Below are positions 26,260 through 35,069 of a stretch of DNA of 64,000 nucleotides, one piece after another (the first letter of the stretch is position 1; each line of letters opens with the position of its first letter). The position numbers and the translations under genes were made by a program. This DNA comes from Micrococcales bacterium 31B. Lineage in GTDB: Bacteria; Actinomycetota; Actinomycetes; Actinomycetales; Dermabacteraceae. Under the pieces are notes generated by a model. That model ran no database searches and was not told where the DNA came from. It saw only the letters and a list, made by a program, of their open reading frames with translations. The stretch lies in assembly GCA_022803075.1 (NCBI GenBank), contig JAFFTF010000004.1, positions 1 through 64,000 of the forward strand, in the 5' to 3' direction.

Positions 26260-27491
26260 CACGGGGTTCCTTTGCCGGGGGTAGCGATTGCTGCGATGAC
26301 GTCCGCCGCCGCCGCCGCGTTCGTGGGAGCGTTGTAGGCGTCGGCCCAGAATTGGCGAATGGCCGACCGGGGGGCCGCGGTCTGCGGGGTCGCGACGAGG
26401 GCGGCGGCGATGGTCTCCATGGTGGCTGCCGGGTCGAGCAGCGTACCGAGGTTGACGGTGCTGCTGAACAGTTCGGGCACGCCACCGACCGCGGTAGCGA
26501 CGATCGGCACGCCGAACGAGAGTGCCTCCATGAGGCTCACCGGGATGCCTTCGGACGTGGAGACGTTGACAAACACGCTCGCGGGTTCGTCGCGCAGGTA
26601 GGCGATCACCTCGGCATTCGGCCGGTAGCCGCGCAGGTCGGCGTGCAATGTGCTCGGCGCGTCGGGCAGCAAGGCTTCGACGAGGTCTCGCTCGGGCCCC
26701 TCCCCGAAGTGTACCCAGCGCACGTCGCGGTCTGCCGCGAGGGTCGCGAGTACCTGCGCAAGCAGGGGAACCCGCTTGACGCCGGTCAGGGACGAGCAGG
26801 ACACGACCGTCAGCAGGTCGGGCTCGGGGGCCGTGGAGACACCGTAATCGTGGCTTCCGAGACGGCTCACCACCAGCCGATCTCTCACCTCCGGGTGCCG
26901 CGCGGCAACATGCTCGGCGCCCTGTTCGGAGACCACCAGGATCTTCGCAGCGCCGCGGAAGACTGACGTGCGCAGCGGCAGATAGGCATCGTCCTCGTAC
27001 AAATCGAAGCGATGCAATCGGACGCTCGTCGGCACCGGTGGCAGGAAAGGCACCGCGAACGCCGGGCCGAGGCCCCAGAAGTGGTAAACCGTCACGTCCG
27101 GGTGGTCCAGGGCGGCGTGGACGCGGGCGTCCCCGGCCACTCCGAGACCGAGGACCAGGGCGCGGGCGAGAACCTTGGCATTGCCTAGCGAGCGAATGCG
27201 GGGCCGCTCCTCGCGCAGCACCCTCCATAAGGCCCGCGCCTGGGCGCGCCTTCGCGGCCCCCCGAGCGCTCTACACGCCCTGCGGATCCACTGCACCCCG
27301 CTGGTGGCCAGCGAGTGAATCTCGTGTACTTGCGTCGGGGTCTCAGTTGAGTCGGCCCGGGGCCTCTGCGAGAAGATGACCACGTCGTCGAACCTCGCGC
27401 AGAGCGCGTCGATTTCGTTGTTCACGAAGGGAAAGTCGCCCTGTGGATTCGGGTAGTCATTGGTGAAGAGAATGAGCCGTCTGCTGGTCAT
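26259..27491 (-). CDS. Glycosyltransferase family 4
   Basis: About 410 aa GT-B enzyme beginning MTSRRLILFTNDYPNPQGDF. The C-terminal donor-binding domain has ASVFVNVSTSEGIPVSLMEALSFGVPIVATAVGG, with the GT4 Glu-x7-Glu arrangement. It adds one sugar of the repeat unit on the cytoplasmic face; the sugar is unknown. ATGA overlap with the upstream polymerase gene fixes the start at 27491; the longer open frame (to 27620) has an Arg/Pro-rich prefix typical of out-of-gene translation. Confidence 0.85.
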   Translation of the reverse strand: MTSRRLILFTNDYPNPQGDFPFVNNEIDALCARFDDVVIFSQRPRADSTETPTQVHEIHSLATSGVQWIRRACRALGGPRRRAQARALWRVLREERPRIRSLGNAKVLARALVLGLGVAGDARVHAALDHPDVTVYHFWGLGPAFAVPFLPPVPTSVRLHRFDLYEDDAYLPLRTSVFRGAAKILVVSEQGAEHVAARHPEVRDRLVVSRLGSHDYGVSTAPEPDLLTVVSCSSLTGVKRVPLLAQVLATLAADRDVRWVHFGEGPERDLVEALLPDAPSTLHADLRGYRPNAEVIAYLRDEPASVFVNVSTSEGIPVSLMEALSFGVPIVATAVGGVPELFSSTVNLGTLLDPAATMETIAAALVATPQTAAPRSAIRQFWADAYNAPTNAAAAADVIAAIATPGKGTP

Positions 27492-28906
27492 GCCGTCGCT
27501 CCGTCGCCGGGTGCCATCGTCGCCGGCCCTGTCGCCGGCCCTGTCGCTGGCCTCGCCGGGGTTCCGCGAGGGAGACGGGGGTCGGGCAGCGGGGCGGGCT
27601 GCCCGACTTTCGAGCGCCATGGTGACGAGCCGGCTTCTCGCAGATCACAACTCTTCTGGGTCGCGATCAGGATGATGGCAAAGCACAGCCAGCAGTAGCT
27701 TTCGAGAAATGCCGAACTGGGAACGATGGCGTAGAACACGAGGGCCACCAGCATCGCGAGCGACAGCAACCGGTAGTCGTCTCGACGCAGGCTTTGGGCT
27801 GGGTTGAGTCGCGCCGTGGAATGGCGCATGCACTCGACAAGCACGAAGACCAACGCGTAGAGCACCGGGACGAGCACGACGACGCCCAGTTGCGATGCTA
27901 TTTCGATGAGCAGATTGTGGGGATTCAGGGCGGCCTGATTTCCGAGCTGCGGGTCAGTGTTCAAGATCGTGACATAGTTGCCCGGCCCCACGCCCATCAA
28001 ACCCGAGTCGATGAAGTATTGCCATCCTCGCTCGGTGAGCATCACCCGGTATTCATCAGATTGCACGACGGCGTCATTCCGAGTGAAAACCTGGTCGTAG
28101 ACGAGGTAGAAGGCCCGCGTGACGCGATCCGTCTGCAGCACTGCTAACGCCACGCTGAAAACCGCGAGGGCGACGGCGCCGTGCAACCAGTACTTGAAGC
28201 GGGTGCGGGCCCCATACACGACGATGGTAAGGCCTCCCACAGCCATCAGCCCGAGGAGCCCGGTGCGCGACTGAGTGAGCATCATGAAGTACGCCGCCAC
28301 CACAAGCGAGCCCGCGGCACCCACCCGCCTCCACCAGGGGCGTCTCTGAATGAGATCAATCACGAGCACCGCGACGACGGTCACCAGGAAGCACGCGAAG
28401 TTATTGGGGTTCAAGAAGAACGAGGTGGCCTGCCCCTGGAACACGGTTGGCACGCCCATCTGTTGCGTGAAGTGGTCGTCAAAGACCAGGTCGTAGGCGG
28501 CCACCAGCACGGAGCCGATAAACGCTATGTAAATGCCCAGGCAGAGCTTGCTCAGCAAGCCCCGGTATACCGTCGCGAGGACCACGACAGCGGCGAATCC
28601 CGCGAAGGGAAACAGCGATGCGACGGTCGCCTCCAGGGCCACGGACTTGTTCGGCGACCACAGGTTCGCGAAGCCCGACCACACCTGCACGGCGGCCACT
28701 ATCACGAGTGCGATGCGGGCAGCCCGCGGCAACGGTGGTCGATACTTCATCACGACATAGATCGCATATACGGCCAGCAACACGGCCGCCAGACGATACG
28801 CGAAGAGCCCCGAGACGGGCCCGGGCACGAGGGGTAGAAAGACTCCGGCTGCGGCCGTGAGCGGCAGCGCGAGAAAGCACGCGCGCAGCCAGAGTGGCGC
28901 GCTCAT
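27488..28906 (-). CDS. Wzy / O-antigen ligase-like membrane protein
   Basis: 472 aa with about 12 membrane helices and a large outer loop. It carries the O-antigen ligase/polymerase type region LMGVGPGNYVTILN followed by NPHNLLIEIASQLG, which holds the conserved His of this family. It most likely polymerises the flipped repeat units. ATGA overlaps at both ends couple it to the neighbouring glycosyltransferases. The start at 28906 (MSAPLWL) is set by the overlap; the frame extends slightly upstream inside the previous gene. Confidence 0.85.
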   Translation of the reverse strand: MSAPLWLRACFLALPLTAAAGVFLPLVPGPVSGLFAYRLAAVLLAVYAIYVVMKYRPPLPRAARIALVIVAAVQVWSGFANLWSPNKSVALEATVASLFPFAGFAAVVVLATVYRGLLSKLCLGIYIAFIGSVLVAAYDLVFDDHFTQQMGVPTVFQGQATSFFLNPNNFACFLVTVVAVLVIDLIQRRPWWRRVGAAGSLVVAAYFMMLTQSRTGLLGLMAVGGLTIVVYGARTRFKYWLHGAVALAVFSVALAVLQTDRVTRAFYLVYDQVFTRNDAVVQSDEYRVMLTERGWQYFIDSGLMGVGPGNYVTILNTDPQLGNQAALNPHNLLIEIASQLGVVVLVPVLYALVFVLVECMRHSTARLNPAQSLRRDDYRLLSLAMLVALVFYAIVPSSAFLESYCWLCFAIILIATQKSCDLREAGSSPWRSKVGQPAPLPDPRLPRGTPARPATGPATGPATMAPGDGATA

Positions 28907-30102
28907 GAACGAAAGACTACCTTCATGAGTCGTTCGAGCCCCGGCGAGGATACGTCCTCCCACGTGAGGTTCTTGCGCGCCCAGGTTTGACCGCGATTCA
29001 CCGCGGCGACCGTGGCCTCGGGGTCCCGATTGAGGGCCACGATGGCGTCCACGACCTCTTGGGGTGACGCCGGATTCACGAGCCGTCCCATGCCGGCCTG
29101 CTGCACCAGCCTCCGGTGGCCGTCAAGCTGGGAACCGACGATTCCGAGGCCCAGAATCGCGTACTCGAACAGCTTTGCCGGCTGGGCGGCATTGTTCTGG
29201 CCGGTGGCCGCGAGCAGCGACAGCCCGATGCCATGCTTCGAAAGTTCGCCCGGCACCTCGTGGCTCGCCATGGGTTCGATGAACTCGATGAAGTCGAGCA
29301 CACCGAGGTCGCGGCACCGCTCGAGAAACTTCTGCTTCTCGGTCTCCTGGGGGTAGCGATTAAAGACCGCGAGGCGGTAACCCTGATCGAGATCCTTCAG
29401 CAGCTTCGCGGCCTCCGCGATTACCAGCGAACCGTAGTCAGCGGTCATGGTGCCGACGTGCACGACGCGCTTGAGGCGGTCAGGTGTGCTGGGTATGGCC
29501 GCCGCCCCAAACGAACTGAAAAGGGGAAAATTGGGCGTCACTGCGATGGGCACGTGGCCCCTACGAAAGCTCTTTGCCATGCGTTCGGTGACGACGTTCG
29601 CGCCGCCCAACACGCGAGCCGCGCCGACCTGCAGGGCTTCGAGCAGGGGCCGATACACGGCGCCGAGTTGTCGCCCCGCGGGCAGGCGCTCGGCGTAGTA
29701 CTCGGCGTAATACTCGTGCACGTCGTACAGCACCGGCCTGCGGCGCAGCGCCTTCCAGACGAGTGCCCCGCCGAGAAAGTAGTAATCATGAATGTGCGCG
29801 CCGTCGTAGTCGCCCCGCAGGGCCAGCCCCAGGATTCGCGGCATGGCCAGGAACCGGTCTTTGAAGGACCCCGCCTCGGGTAGGCAATATTCGCTGACGC
29901 GTTCGTGATGGCGATGCTCTCCCGGCACCCCGCCCATCCAGATGAAGTGGACCCCGAAGCCCGCATTCAGTGCGCTCTGCGCGCAGCGCACCACGCGGCG
30001 GTCGCCCGCCGGATGCACCGTCGGCACGACGATGGTCTTGCCGTTGAAGGGCACGTCGGGGATCTCAATCTGCCAGCCTCGGGCCTCAATCAGCTGGCTC
30101 AT
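28903..30102 (-). CDS. Glycosyltransferase family 4
   Basis: 399 aa. The N-terminus includes GKTIVVPTVHPAGDRRVV and a WbnK/WbuB-type acceptor domain. The C-terminal domain has VHVGTMTADYGSLVIAEAAKLL and KLFEYAILGLGIVGSQLDGH, a GT4-like sugar-nucleotide site. It is placed directly after CapG and before the polymerase, all with ATGA overlaps, so it probably adds a residue next to L-FucNAc in the repeat. The ATG at 30102 is set by the overlap with the CapG stop; an ATG six codons upstream is possible. Confidence 0.82.
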   Translation of the reverse strand: MSQLIEARGWQIEIPDVPFNGKTIVVPTVHPAGDRRVVRCAQSALNAGFGVHFIWMGGVPGEHRHHERVSEYCLPEAGSFKDRFLAMPRILGLALRGDYDGAHIHDYYFLGGALVWKALRRRPVLYDVHEYYAEYYAERLPAGRQLGAVYRPLLEALQVGAARVLGGANVVTERMAKSFRRGHVPIAVTPNFPLFSSFGAAAIPSTPDRLKRVVHVGTMTADYGSLVIAEAAKLLKDLDQGYRLAVFNRYPQETEKQKFLERCRDLGVLDFIEFIEPMASHEVPGELSKHGIGLSLLAATGQNNAAQPAKLFEYAILGLGIVGSQLDGHRRLVQQAGMGRLVNPASPQEVVDAIVALNRDPEATVAAVNRGQTWARKNLTWEDVSSPGLERLMKVVFRS

Positions 30103-31217
30103 GCGCGAATGCCTGACCATTGATGGTGGCGTGCCGCGGTGGAGACGATGAACTTGACGGTGCGCTCGGAGCAGTTATCGATCGCGTAGTCGGCCGGCAC
30201 CTCGGTGGTGCGGCCGGCCCTGGCTTCGTTGATAGCGATCTCGGACGCCTCGACCACATTTTCCGGGTTCAGGCCGGTCATCATGATGGCGCCGGTGTCG
30301 AGTGCTTCGGGACGCTCGATCGAGTCGCGCAGCGTCACTGCGGGGAACCCCAGCAGGCTCGACTCTTCACTGATGGTGCCGGAGTCGGAGAGCACCACGA
30401 GCGCCTCTTGCTGCAGGCGCACGTAGTCGATGAAGCCGAGCGGATCATGGAAGATCACTCCGTCGACCTCGCGGCCGAGCGCTTCGAGCCGCTTGCGGGT
30501 GCGGGGGTGGGTAGACACGAGAATGGGCACTTCGAACCGGTCGCGCGCGGCTTCGAGGCAGTCGAGCAACAGGGACAGGCGTTCGGGACGGTCGACGTTT
30601 TCTTCGCGGTGGGCCGACACGAGGATGAAGCCCTGCGGCGTGAGGTCGAGGCGGGCCAGCACGTCGGAGGCCGCGAACTTCTCGGTGTGCTGCAGCAGGA
30701 CCTCCTTCATGGGGCTGCCGGTCTTGAGGATCCGGCGGGGGTGCAGACCCTCGCCGAGCAGGTTGCGCCGCGCGTGTTCCGTATAGACCAGGTTGAAGTC
30801 GGCGACGTGGTCGACGAGGCGACGGTTCGTCTCCTCGGGCACGTTCTCGTCGAAGCAGCGGTTGCCGGCTTCCATGTGGTAGGTGGGGATCCGCATGCGC
30901 TTGGCCATCACGGCAGCGATGCACGAGTTGGTGTCGCCGAGCACGAGCACCGCATCGGGCTTCACCTCACTCAGCAGCGCCTCGGTCTTGATGAGAGTTT
31001 CGCCGAGCACGCGGCCGAGACTCGACGTATCGACCTCAAGGAAGTGGTCGGGTTTGCGGATGCCGAGCTCGTCGAAGAAGATCCCGTTCAGCTCGTAGTC
31101 GTAGTTTTGCCCCGTGTGCACCAGCACGTGATCGACGGTGTCGTCGAGTCGACGCATCACGGCCGAGAGCCGAATGATCTCGGGGCGAGTGCCGACAATG
31201 GTCATCACGGTGGTCAT
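30099..31217 (-). CDS. capG: CapG-type UDP-L-TalNAc 2-epimerase (makes UDP-L-FucNAc)
   Basis: 372 aa non-hydrolysing 2-epimerase of the WecB fold: TIVGTRPEIIRLSAVMRRL, HTGQNYDYELNGIFFDELGI, EETNRRLVDH and SDSGTISEESSLLGFP. The ELNGIFF segment and the place after CapE and CapF mark it as CapG/WbjD/FnlC rather than WecB. It performs the final step, C2 epimerisation to UDP-N-acetyl-L-fucosamine. ATGA overlaps join it to CapF upstream and to a glycosyltransferase downstream. It is clearly different from the WecB-like gene at 19051. Confidence 0.92.
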   Translation of the reverse strand: MTTVMTIVGTRPEIIRLSAVMRRLDDTVDHVLVHTGQNYDYELNGIFFDELGIRKPDHFLEVDTSSLGRVLGETLIKTEALLSEVKPDAVLVLGDTNSCIAAVMAKRMRIPTYHMEAGNRCFDENVPEETNRRLVDHVADFNLVYTEHARRNLLGEGLHPRRILKTGSPMKEVLLQHTEKFAASDVLARLDLTPQGFILVSAHREENVDRPERLSLLLDCLEAARDRFEVPILVSTHPRTRKRLEALGREVDGVIFHDPLGFIDYVRLQQEALVVLSDSGTISEESSLLGFPAVTLRDSIERPEALDTGAIMMTGLNPENVVEASEIAINEARAGRTTEVPADYAIDNCSERTVKFIVSTAARHHQWSGIRA

Positions 31218-32341
31218 GCGTTCGTCCTTTGCACGGGTGCGTCGGTGACGGCCTCGAAGAAGGTATCCGGGTCGTCGGGGTTGTAGATTTCGTTGATCCA
31301 GAACATCGTGAGCATGTCGTCGTTGCCGGTGTTTTCGACGGAGTGCGACCACCCGGTGGGCATGTCGACCGCCACGGGTTCGCTACCGCTGACGCGAAAC
31401 TCGACCACCTCGTCGGTGAGCATGCGGCGCAGGCGAATGATGCCGGTGCCCGCAATCACTATGAATCGCTCGATCTTGCGCAGGTGATAGTGGTCGCCGC
31501 GGCGAATGCCCGGCACGGTGGTCGAGAACGAGGTCTGCCCCTCGCCCCCGAGTACGCGTGCGCACTCGAAAAAGGTGCCCCGGGCGTCCGAGTGCGGGGT
31601 GAGCGTGAACGGTGCCTGGGCGGGGAACATGGCCGCGCGCAGGGTGTTAAAAACATGAGTTTCGAAGCGAGTGGCGAGCGCGGGGAGGGTTGCCGTTCGG
31701 TACGCATCGTAGAAGTTTTGCAGCATCTGCGCGAGTGCCGAAATGCCGATCGGGTGGCCGGGGGGACGAATCGTGGTGACGTCGGCACCCTCGCGTACCG
31801 CCTCACTGAGCAGCACCTCGGCCGCGTCTTGCACGTGCAACAGGGCGACCTCGCGGTCGCCCGTGACAGTCACCGGCTCGCCGTGAGCGATGCGATGCGC
31901 AAACGTTGCCACGAACGAGTTGTAGTCTGGCTTGCCGTGCTCGCCAAACAGGTTCGGCAGCAGCACATCGCTGAACCTAGCGCCGTGCGACTCGGCCCAC
32001 TCACGCAGTGCAGTGGCGGCGGCCGCCTTGCCGCGCCCATAGGGGTTGTCCAACTCGGCCTGGATCGAATTGGCAAACACGATGCGCCGCACCGTGGGGG
32101 GCAGGGCGGCAACGAGCGCGTCCGCGAGGTCGATATTGCCCCGCTCGACGGCCTCGTCGCTCTCGGCGCGATTGACGCCGGCGATGTGGATGACGACGTC
32201 GACTCCGTCGGCGAGACGCGGGAGGTCCGCGACGTCCTCGCGGCCCACGCCCACGATGTCGAGGTCGGGGTGCAGGGCATGGGCCCGCAACCGAGTGTGC
32301 CAACCCAGGAACCCGCGGGCGCCAGTGACGAGAATCTTCAC
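31214..32341 (-). CDS. capF: CapF bifunctional SDR/cupin (UDP-L-TalNAc synthesis)
   Basis: 375 aa. N-terminal SDR domain (KILVTGARGFLGWHT, later NPYGRGKAAAA with Tyr and Lys), C-terminal cupin (~245-370) with the metal-binding GDHYHLRKIERF and WSHSVENTG. In Staphylococcus CapF and Pseudomonas WbjC the cupin epimerises C3 and the SDR reduces C4 of the CapE product. The start is GTG with GGAG upstream, 9 bases after CapE. The ATGA overlap with CapG reflects the usual capE-capF-capG order. Confidence 0.94.
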   Translation of the reverse strand: MKILVTGARGFLGWHTRLRAHALHPDLDIVGVGREDVADLPRLADGVDVVIHIAGVNRAESDEAVERGNIDLADALVAALPPTVRRIVFANSIQAELDNPYGRGKAAAATALREWAESHGARFSDVLLPNLFGEHGKPDYNSFVATFAHRIAHGEPVTVTGDREVALLHVQDAAEVLLSEAVREGADVTTIRPPGHPIGISALAQMLQNFYDAYRTATLPALATRFETHVFNTLRAAMFPAQAPFTLTPHSDARGTFFECARVLGGEGQTSFSTTVPGIRRGDHYHLRKIERFIVIAGTGIIRLRRMLTDEVVEFRVSGSEPVAVDMPTGWSHSVENTGNDDMLTMFWINEIYNPDDPDTFFEAVTDAPVQRTNA

Positions 32342-32350
32342 GGTGGCTCC

Positions 32351-33409
32351 TTAGGCGGGCTCGGGAACGTCAATGCCCGCCAGACGCATCTCGCTCCGCA
32401 CTTCAGCGAGGGTGAGTAGTAGGGCCTTCATCTGCTCGACGTCGAGGAGGTCAACACCCTCTGAGTCATAGTCATTCTTGATGTCGAGCTTTCCCTTGGT
32501 GAAGTATTCCTCGTAGTTGAGAAACGGAGCTTCCAAGGGGATCCGCAAATAGGTACCGAAGTCTTCTGCCCTCAGGATCTCCTCGCGCGTCGCGAGCGTC
32601 TCCCAACTCTTCTCGCCGCTGCGCGTGCCAATCACATCGAACTCGCGGGGCTTGGCGAAGAGGTCACAAATGGCCTCGGCCAACACCTGCACGGTAGCCG
32701 ACGGCGCACGCTGAATGAAGATGTCACCCGGCTCGGCGCGATCGAAGGCAAATTGCACGAGGTCGACGGATTCGCTGAGGCTCATCATGAAGCGCGTCAT
32801 GGACGGTTCGGTCAGGGTCAGCTTTTTTCCCGCCTTGAGTTGCTGAATGAAGAGCGGAATCACGCTGCCGCGCGAATACATGACGTTGCCATAGCGAACG
32901 CACGACACGACGGTGCGGGCGTGCGGATTGCTGCGCGCGTGGGCCTGGGCGATCTTCTCCATCATGGCTTTGCTCATGCCCATGGCGTTCACGGGGTAGA
33001 CGGCCTTGTCGGTCGAGAGACACACCACCGATGTCACACCGGCCTGCTCCGCCACCTCAATCACATTCTTGGAACCCGTGACATTGGTGCGAACCGCCTC
33101 CATGGGGAAGAACTCGCAACTCGGTACCTGCTTGAGGGCCGCGGCGTGAAACACATAGTCCACACCGACCATGGCCGAATCCAGGGAGTCTCGAAATCGA
33201 ATGTCGCCAATATAGAAACGGATGCGGCTATCGGCCAACTGGTGCCGCATTGCGTCCTGCTTGGCCTCGTCGCGGCTGAATACTCGAATCTCGCGGACGT
33301 CGGTTGTGAGCAACTGCCGCACCATGGTGCTGCCGAACGAACCCGTACCGCCCGTGATGAGTACGCATTTGCCGGACATCGAATTCGCAGAGAGCGGCGA
33401 GTTAGTCAC
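32351..33409 (-). CDS. capE: CapE UDP-GlcNAc 4,6-dehydratase / 5-epimerase
   Basis: 352 aa SDR. NAD site CVLITGGTGSFGSTMV (~15-30). The catalytic region is STDKAVYPVNAMGMSK, in which Met replaces the usual Tyr four residues before Lys, the CapE/WbjB signature. It converts UDP-GlcNAc to the 4-keto-6-deoxy L-arabino sugar, the first step to UDP-L-FucNAc. The GTG at 33409 is chosen because AAGGAAG lies at ideal spacing; an ATG 11 codons upstream lacks a site. Confidence 0.94.
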   Translation of the reverse strand: MTNSPLSANSMSGKCVLITGGTGSFGSTMVRQLLTTDVREIRVFSRDEAKQDAMRHQLADSRIRFYIGDIRFRDSLDSAMVGVDYVFHAAALKQVPSCEFFPMEAVRTNVTGSKNVIEVAEQAGVTSVVCLSTDKAVYPVNAMGMSKAMMEKIAQAHARSNPHARTVVSCVRYGNVMYSRGSVIPLFIQQLKAGKKLTLTEPSMTRFMMSLSESVDLVQFAFDRAEPGDIFIQRAPSATVQVLAEAICDLFAKPREFDVIGTRSGEKSWETLATREEILRAEDFGTYLRIPLEAPFLNYEEYFTKGKLDIKNDYDSEGVDLLDVEQMKALLLTLAEVRSEMRLAGIDVPEPA

Positions 33410-33453
33410 TATTTCTTCCTTTGTAGGCAACGAAGGCTTCAACCGAGGGCGCT

Positions 33454-34713
33454 CTACGTGCCCTTGCGCGAGCGTTCGACTAATTCAAACAGTGTAGAAC
33501 CGTTACGATCGCGACTCATTTCATTGCGATACAGATTCGTCGCGTTGTTCGATTTAGCACGCAGTTCAGCCTCGGGAGCCGTCGAGATGGCGCGAATCAC
33601 AGAGACAAAATCTGCGACGTCACCCGGTCGCGCCACCCAGCCAGCGTCGTTCCCTGCGATCAACCGCGCGACATCGCCCCCGGCCGCCGCGAGCACGGGC
33701 AGCCCGCAGGCCAAGGAACTTTGCACCTTGCTTGGCATGGTGATGTCGAAAAGCGGGTCAGGCTGCAATGAAACCAACTGGGCGTGGGCCTGGATCAGAT
33801 GCGAATAGATCTCGGTGGACGGTACCGGATCTCTGAACTCTATGTTGTGTGCCCCGGGGCCGTCCGCGGCGCGCTTCATGAGGTCGGGTTTGCGAACTCC
33901 GTCGCCGATAAAGACCATGCGCACGTTGTCGATGCGCTGACGTGCCGCTTCGTGCATCGCATCGACGGCGCTTTCAAGGTTTTGTGCGGCCCCATGGGTG
34001 CCCGCGTACATGATGGTGCGCGGGCCGTCAGTGGGCGGCATCTGCTCGCGCGGCATGAAAGTCTCTTCGTCGACCCAGTTGAAGACGAGATGCAACTTCT
34101 CGCGGGGCACACCACGTTCCACCAGCAGATCGATCATTCCCGGCGAGATCACGGCAATTTCGCTCGCACCGCGATAGGCGATGTCGCAGAACGAGCTCAC
34201 GATCTTGTGCGCGATGGGTCGCACCGGCCCGCCCAGAAAGCCCGTGGCGAAGATCGAATCGGGCCAGACATCCTGAATCAGCAGGACAAACGGCGTGCGG
34301 TGGCGCCATTTGGAGACGAGGGCGGGCAGCGCCGCCGTCGCCGGGGACGAATACACGAGGCTGACGTCAGCGGCCTTGATCATGCGGCGGCCCGCGATGG
34401 TCGCCGAGATCGCCCAACTGAGGTAGTTGGCAATTCGCTTGAGGGTGGAGTTGCTGTGGTTCGCGTACAGGGGGGCCCGCAGCACCTCGAACTCGTCGAC
34501 CTCGTCGCGCACGGGATAAAAGATGTCGAACCCCTCGTGCACCACCCCCTCGGGGTAGTTCGGTAGGCCGGTCAGCACCCTGACGACGCCGCCTCGGCTG
34601 CGCAGGTCTTCGGCCACCCACATGCACTGGGTGACTTTTTCTGGCTTAAACCATTGAGTGACGTAAGCAATGCGCACGGGGCTCTGCGCTGCGGCAGGGG
34701 ATACCTCGACCAC
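33454..34713 (-). CDS. Glycosyltransferase family 4, WbuB/WcaI-like
   Basis: 419 aa. The N-terminal domain has RIAYVTQWFKPEKVTQCMWVAEDL followed by VLTGLPNYPEG, the hallmark of the WbuB (putative L-fucosamine transferase) and WcaI group. The donor domain has GTHGAAQNLESAVDAM and SSLACGLPVLAAAGGD. WbuB commonly travels with the fnlABC/capEFG genes, and here it directly precedes them, so transfer of L-FucNAc is a reasonable inference. GTG start at 34713 with AGGAG five bases upstream; a longer ATG frame is less supported. Confidence 0.87.
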   Translation of the reverse strand: MVEVSPAAAQSPVRIAYVTQWFKPEKVTQCMWVAEDLRSRGGVVRVLTGLPNYPEGVVHEGFDIFYPVRDEVDEFEVLRAPLYANHSNSTLKRIANYLSWAISATIAGRRMIKAADVSLVYSSPATAALPALVSKWRHRTPFVLLIQDVWPDSIFATGFLGGPVRPIAHKIVSSFCDIAYRGASEIAVISPGMIDLLVERGVPREKLHLVFNWVDEETFMPREQMPPTDGPRTIMYAGTHGAAQNLESAVDAMHEAARQRIDNVRMVFIGDGVRKPDLMKRAADGPGAHNIEFRDPVPSTEIYSHLIQAHAQLVSLQPDPLFDITMPSKVQSSLACGLPVLAAAGGDVARLIAGNDAGWVARPGDVADFVSVIRAISTAPEAELRAKSNNATNLYRNEMSRDRNGSTLFELVERSRKGT

Positions 34714-35069
34714 GTCTACTCCTAAGATGTTTCGCTCGGCTTCGCGGCGTGGGAGCGCCCGCGGAGTGAACTTATGTTTAACGCTCAGCACAAAGAAGCG
34801 TGCGTAACCACCCGGGTTGCGGAACGGACTCGTCCCAGGTTCTCATGCACGGCGATGAATCGGACGATGCCTCGCTGAGCGCTGAAAGCACGATCAGCGT
34901 CAGCACACGCCGACATCTGCTACCGAAGTTGCTTTCAAGGGTAGTCGTTTGCTTGCACCGTCGTGCGAAGAGAGCCCCCTGCATCACGAGGCTCACCCAT
35001 CTTGGCAAAAATCCTCGCGCACCAGGGTGCTAAAGTGGCTGGTAGTTGTGAAATCTGTGGAGGTTCGTC
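34714..35069. other. Divergent intergenic region between two sugar operons
   Basis: 356 bases between the start of the minus-strand FucNAc operon and the plus-strand dehydrogenase gene. It should hold both promoters. A plus-strand extended -10 is visible near its right end. Short open frames on both strands (about 76 residues) have no family features or ribosome sites and are not called. No operator-like dyad stands out. Confidence 0.5.
35028..35036 (+). promoter_or_regulatory. Extended -10 promoter element
   Basis: TGC-TAAAGT fits an extended -10 (TGn-TAnnnT), 33 bases before the dehydrogenase ATG. TTGGCA at 35002-35007 is too far (23 bases) to be a normal -35. Confidence 0.4.

Noticed and set aside
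26260-27228. N-terminal extension of the Wzz-like frame
   Set aside because: It overlaps the glycosyltransferase gene in another frame; its Arg/Pro/Gly-rich translation ends just before the true MIKDTLRG start.
34778-35033. Two small frames (about 76 codons) on opposite strands in the divergent region
   Set aside because: Neither has a ribosome site or family features, and the region must hold two promoters.
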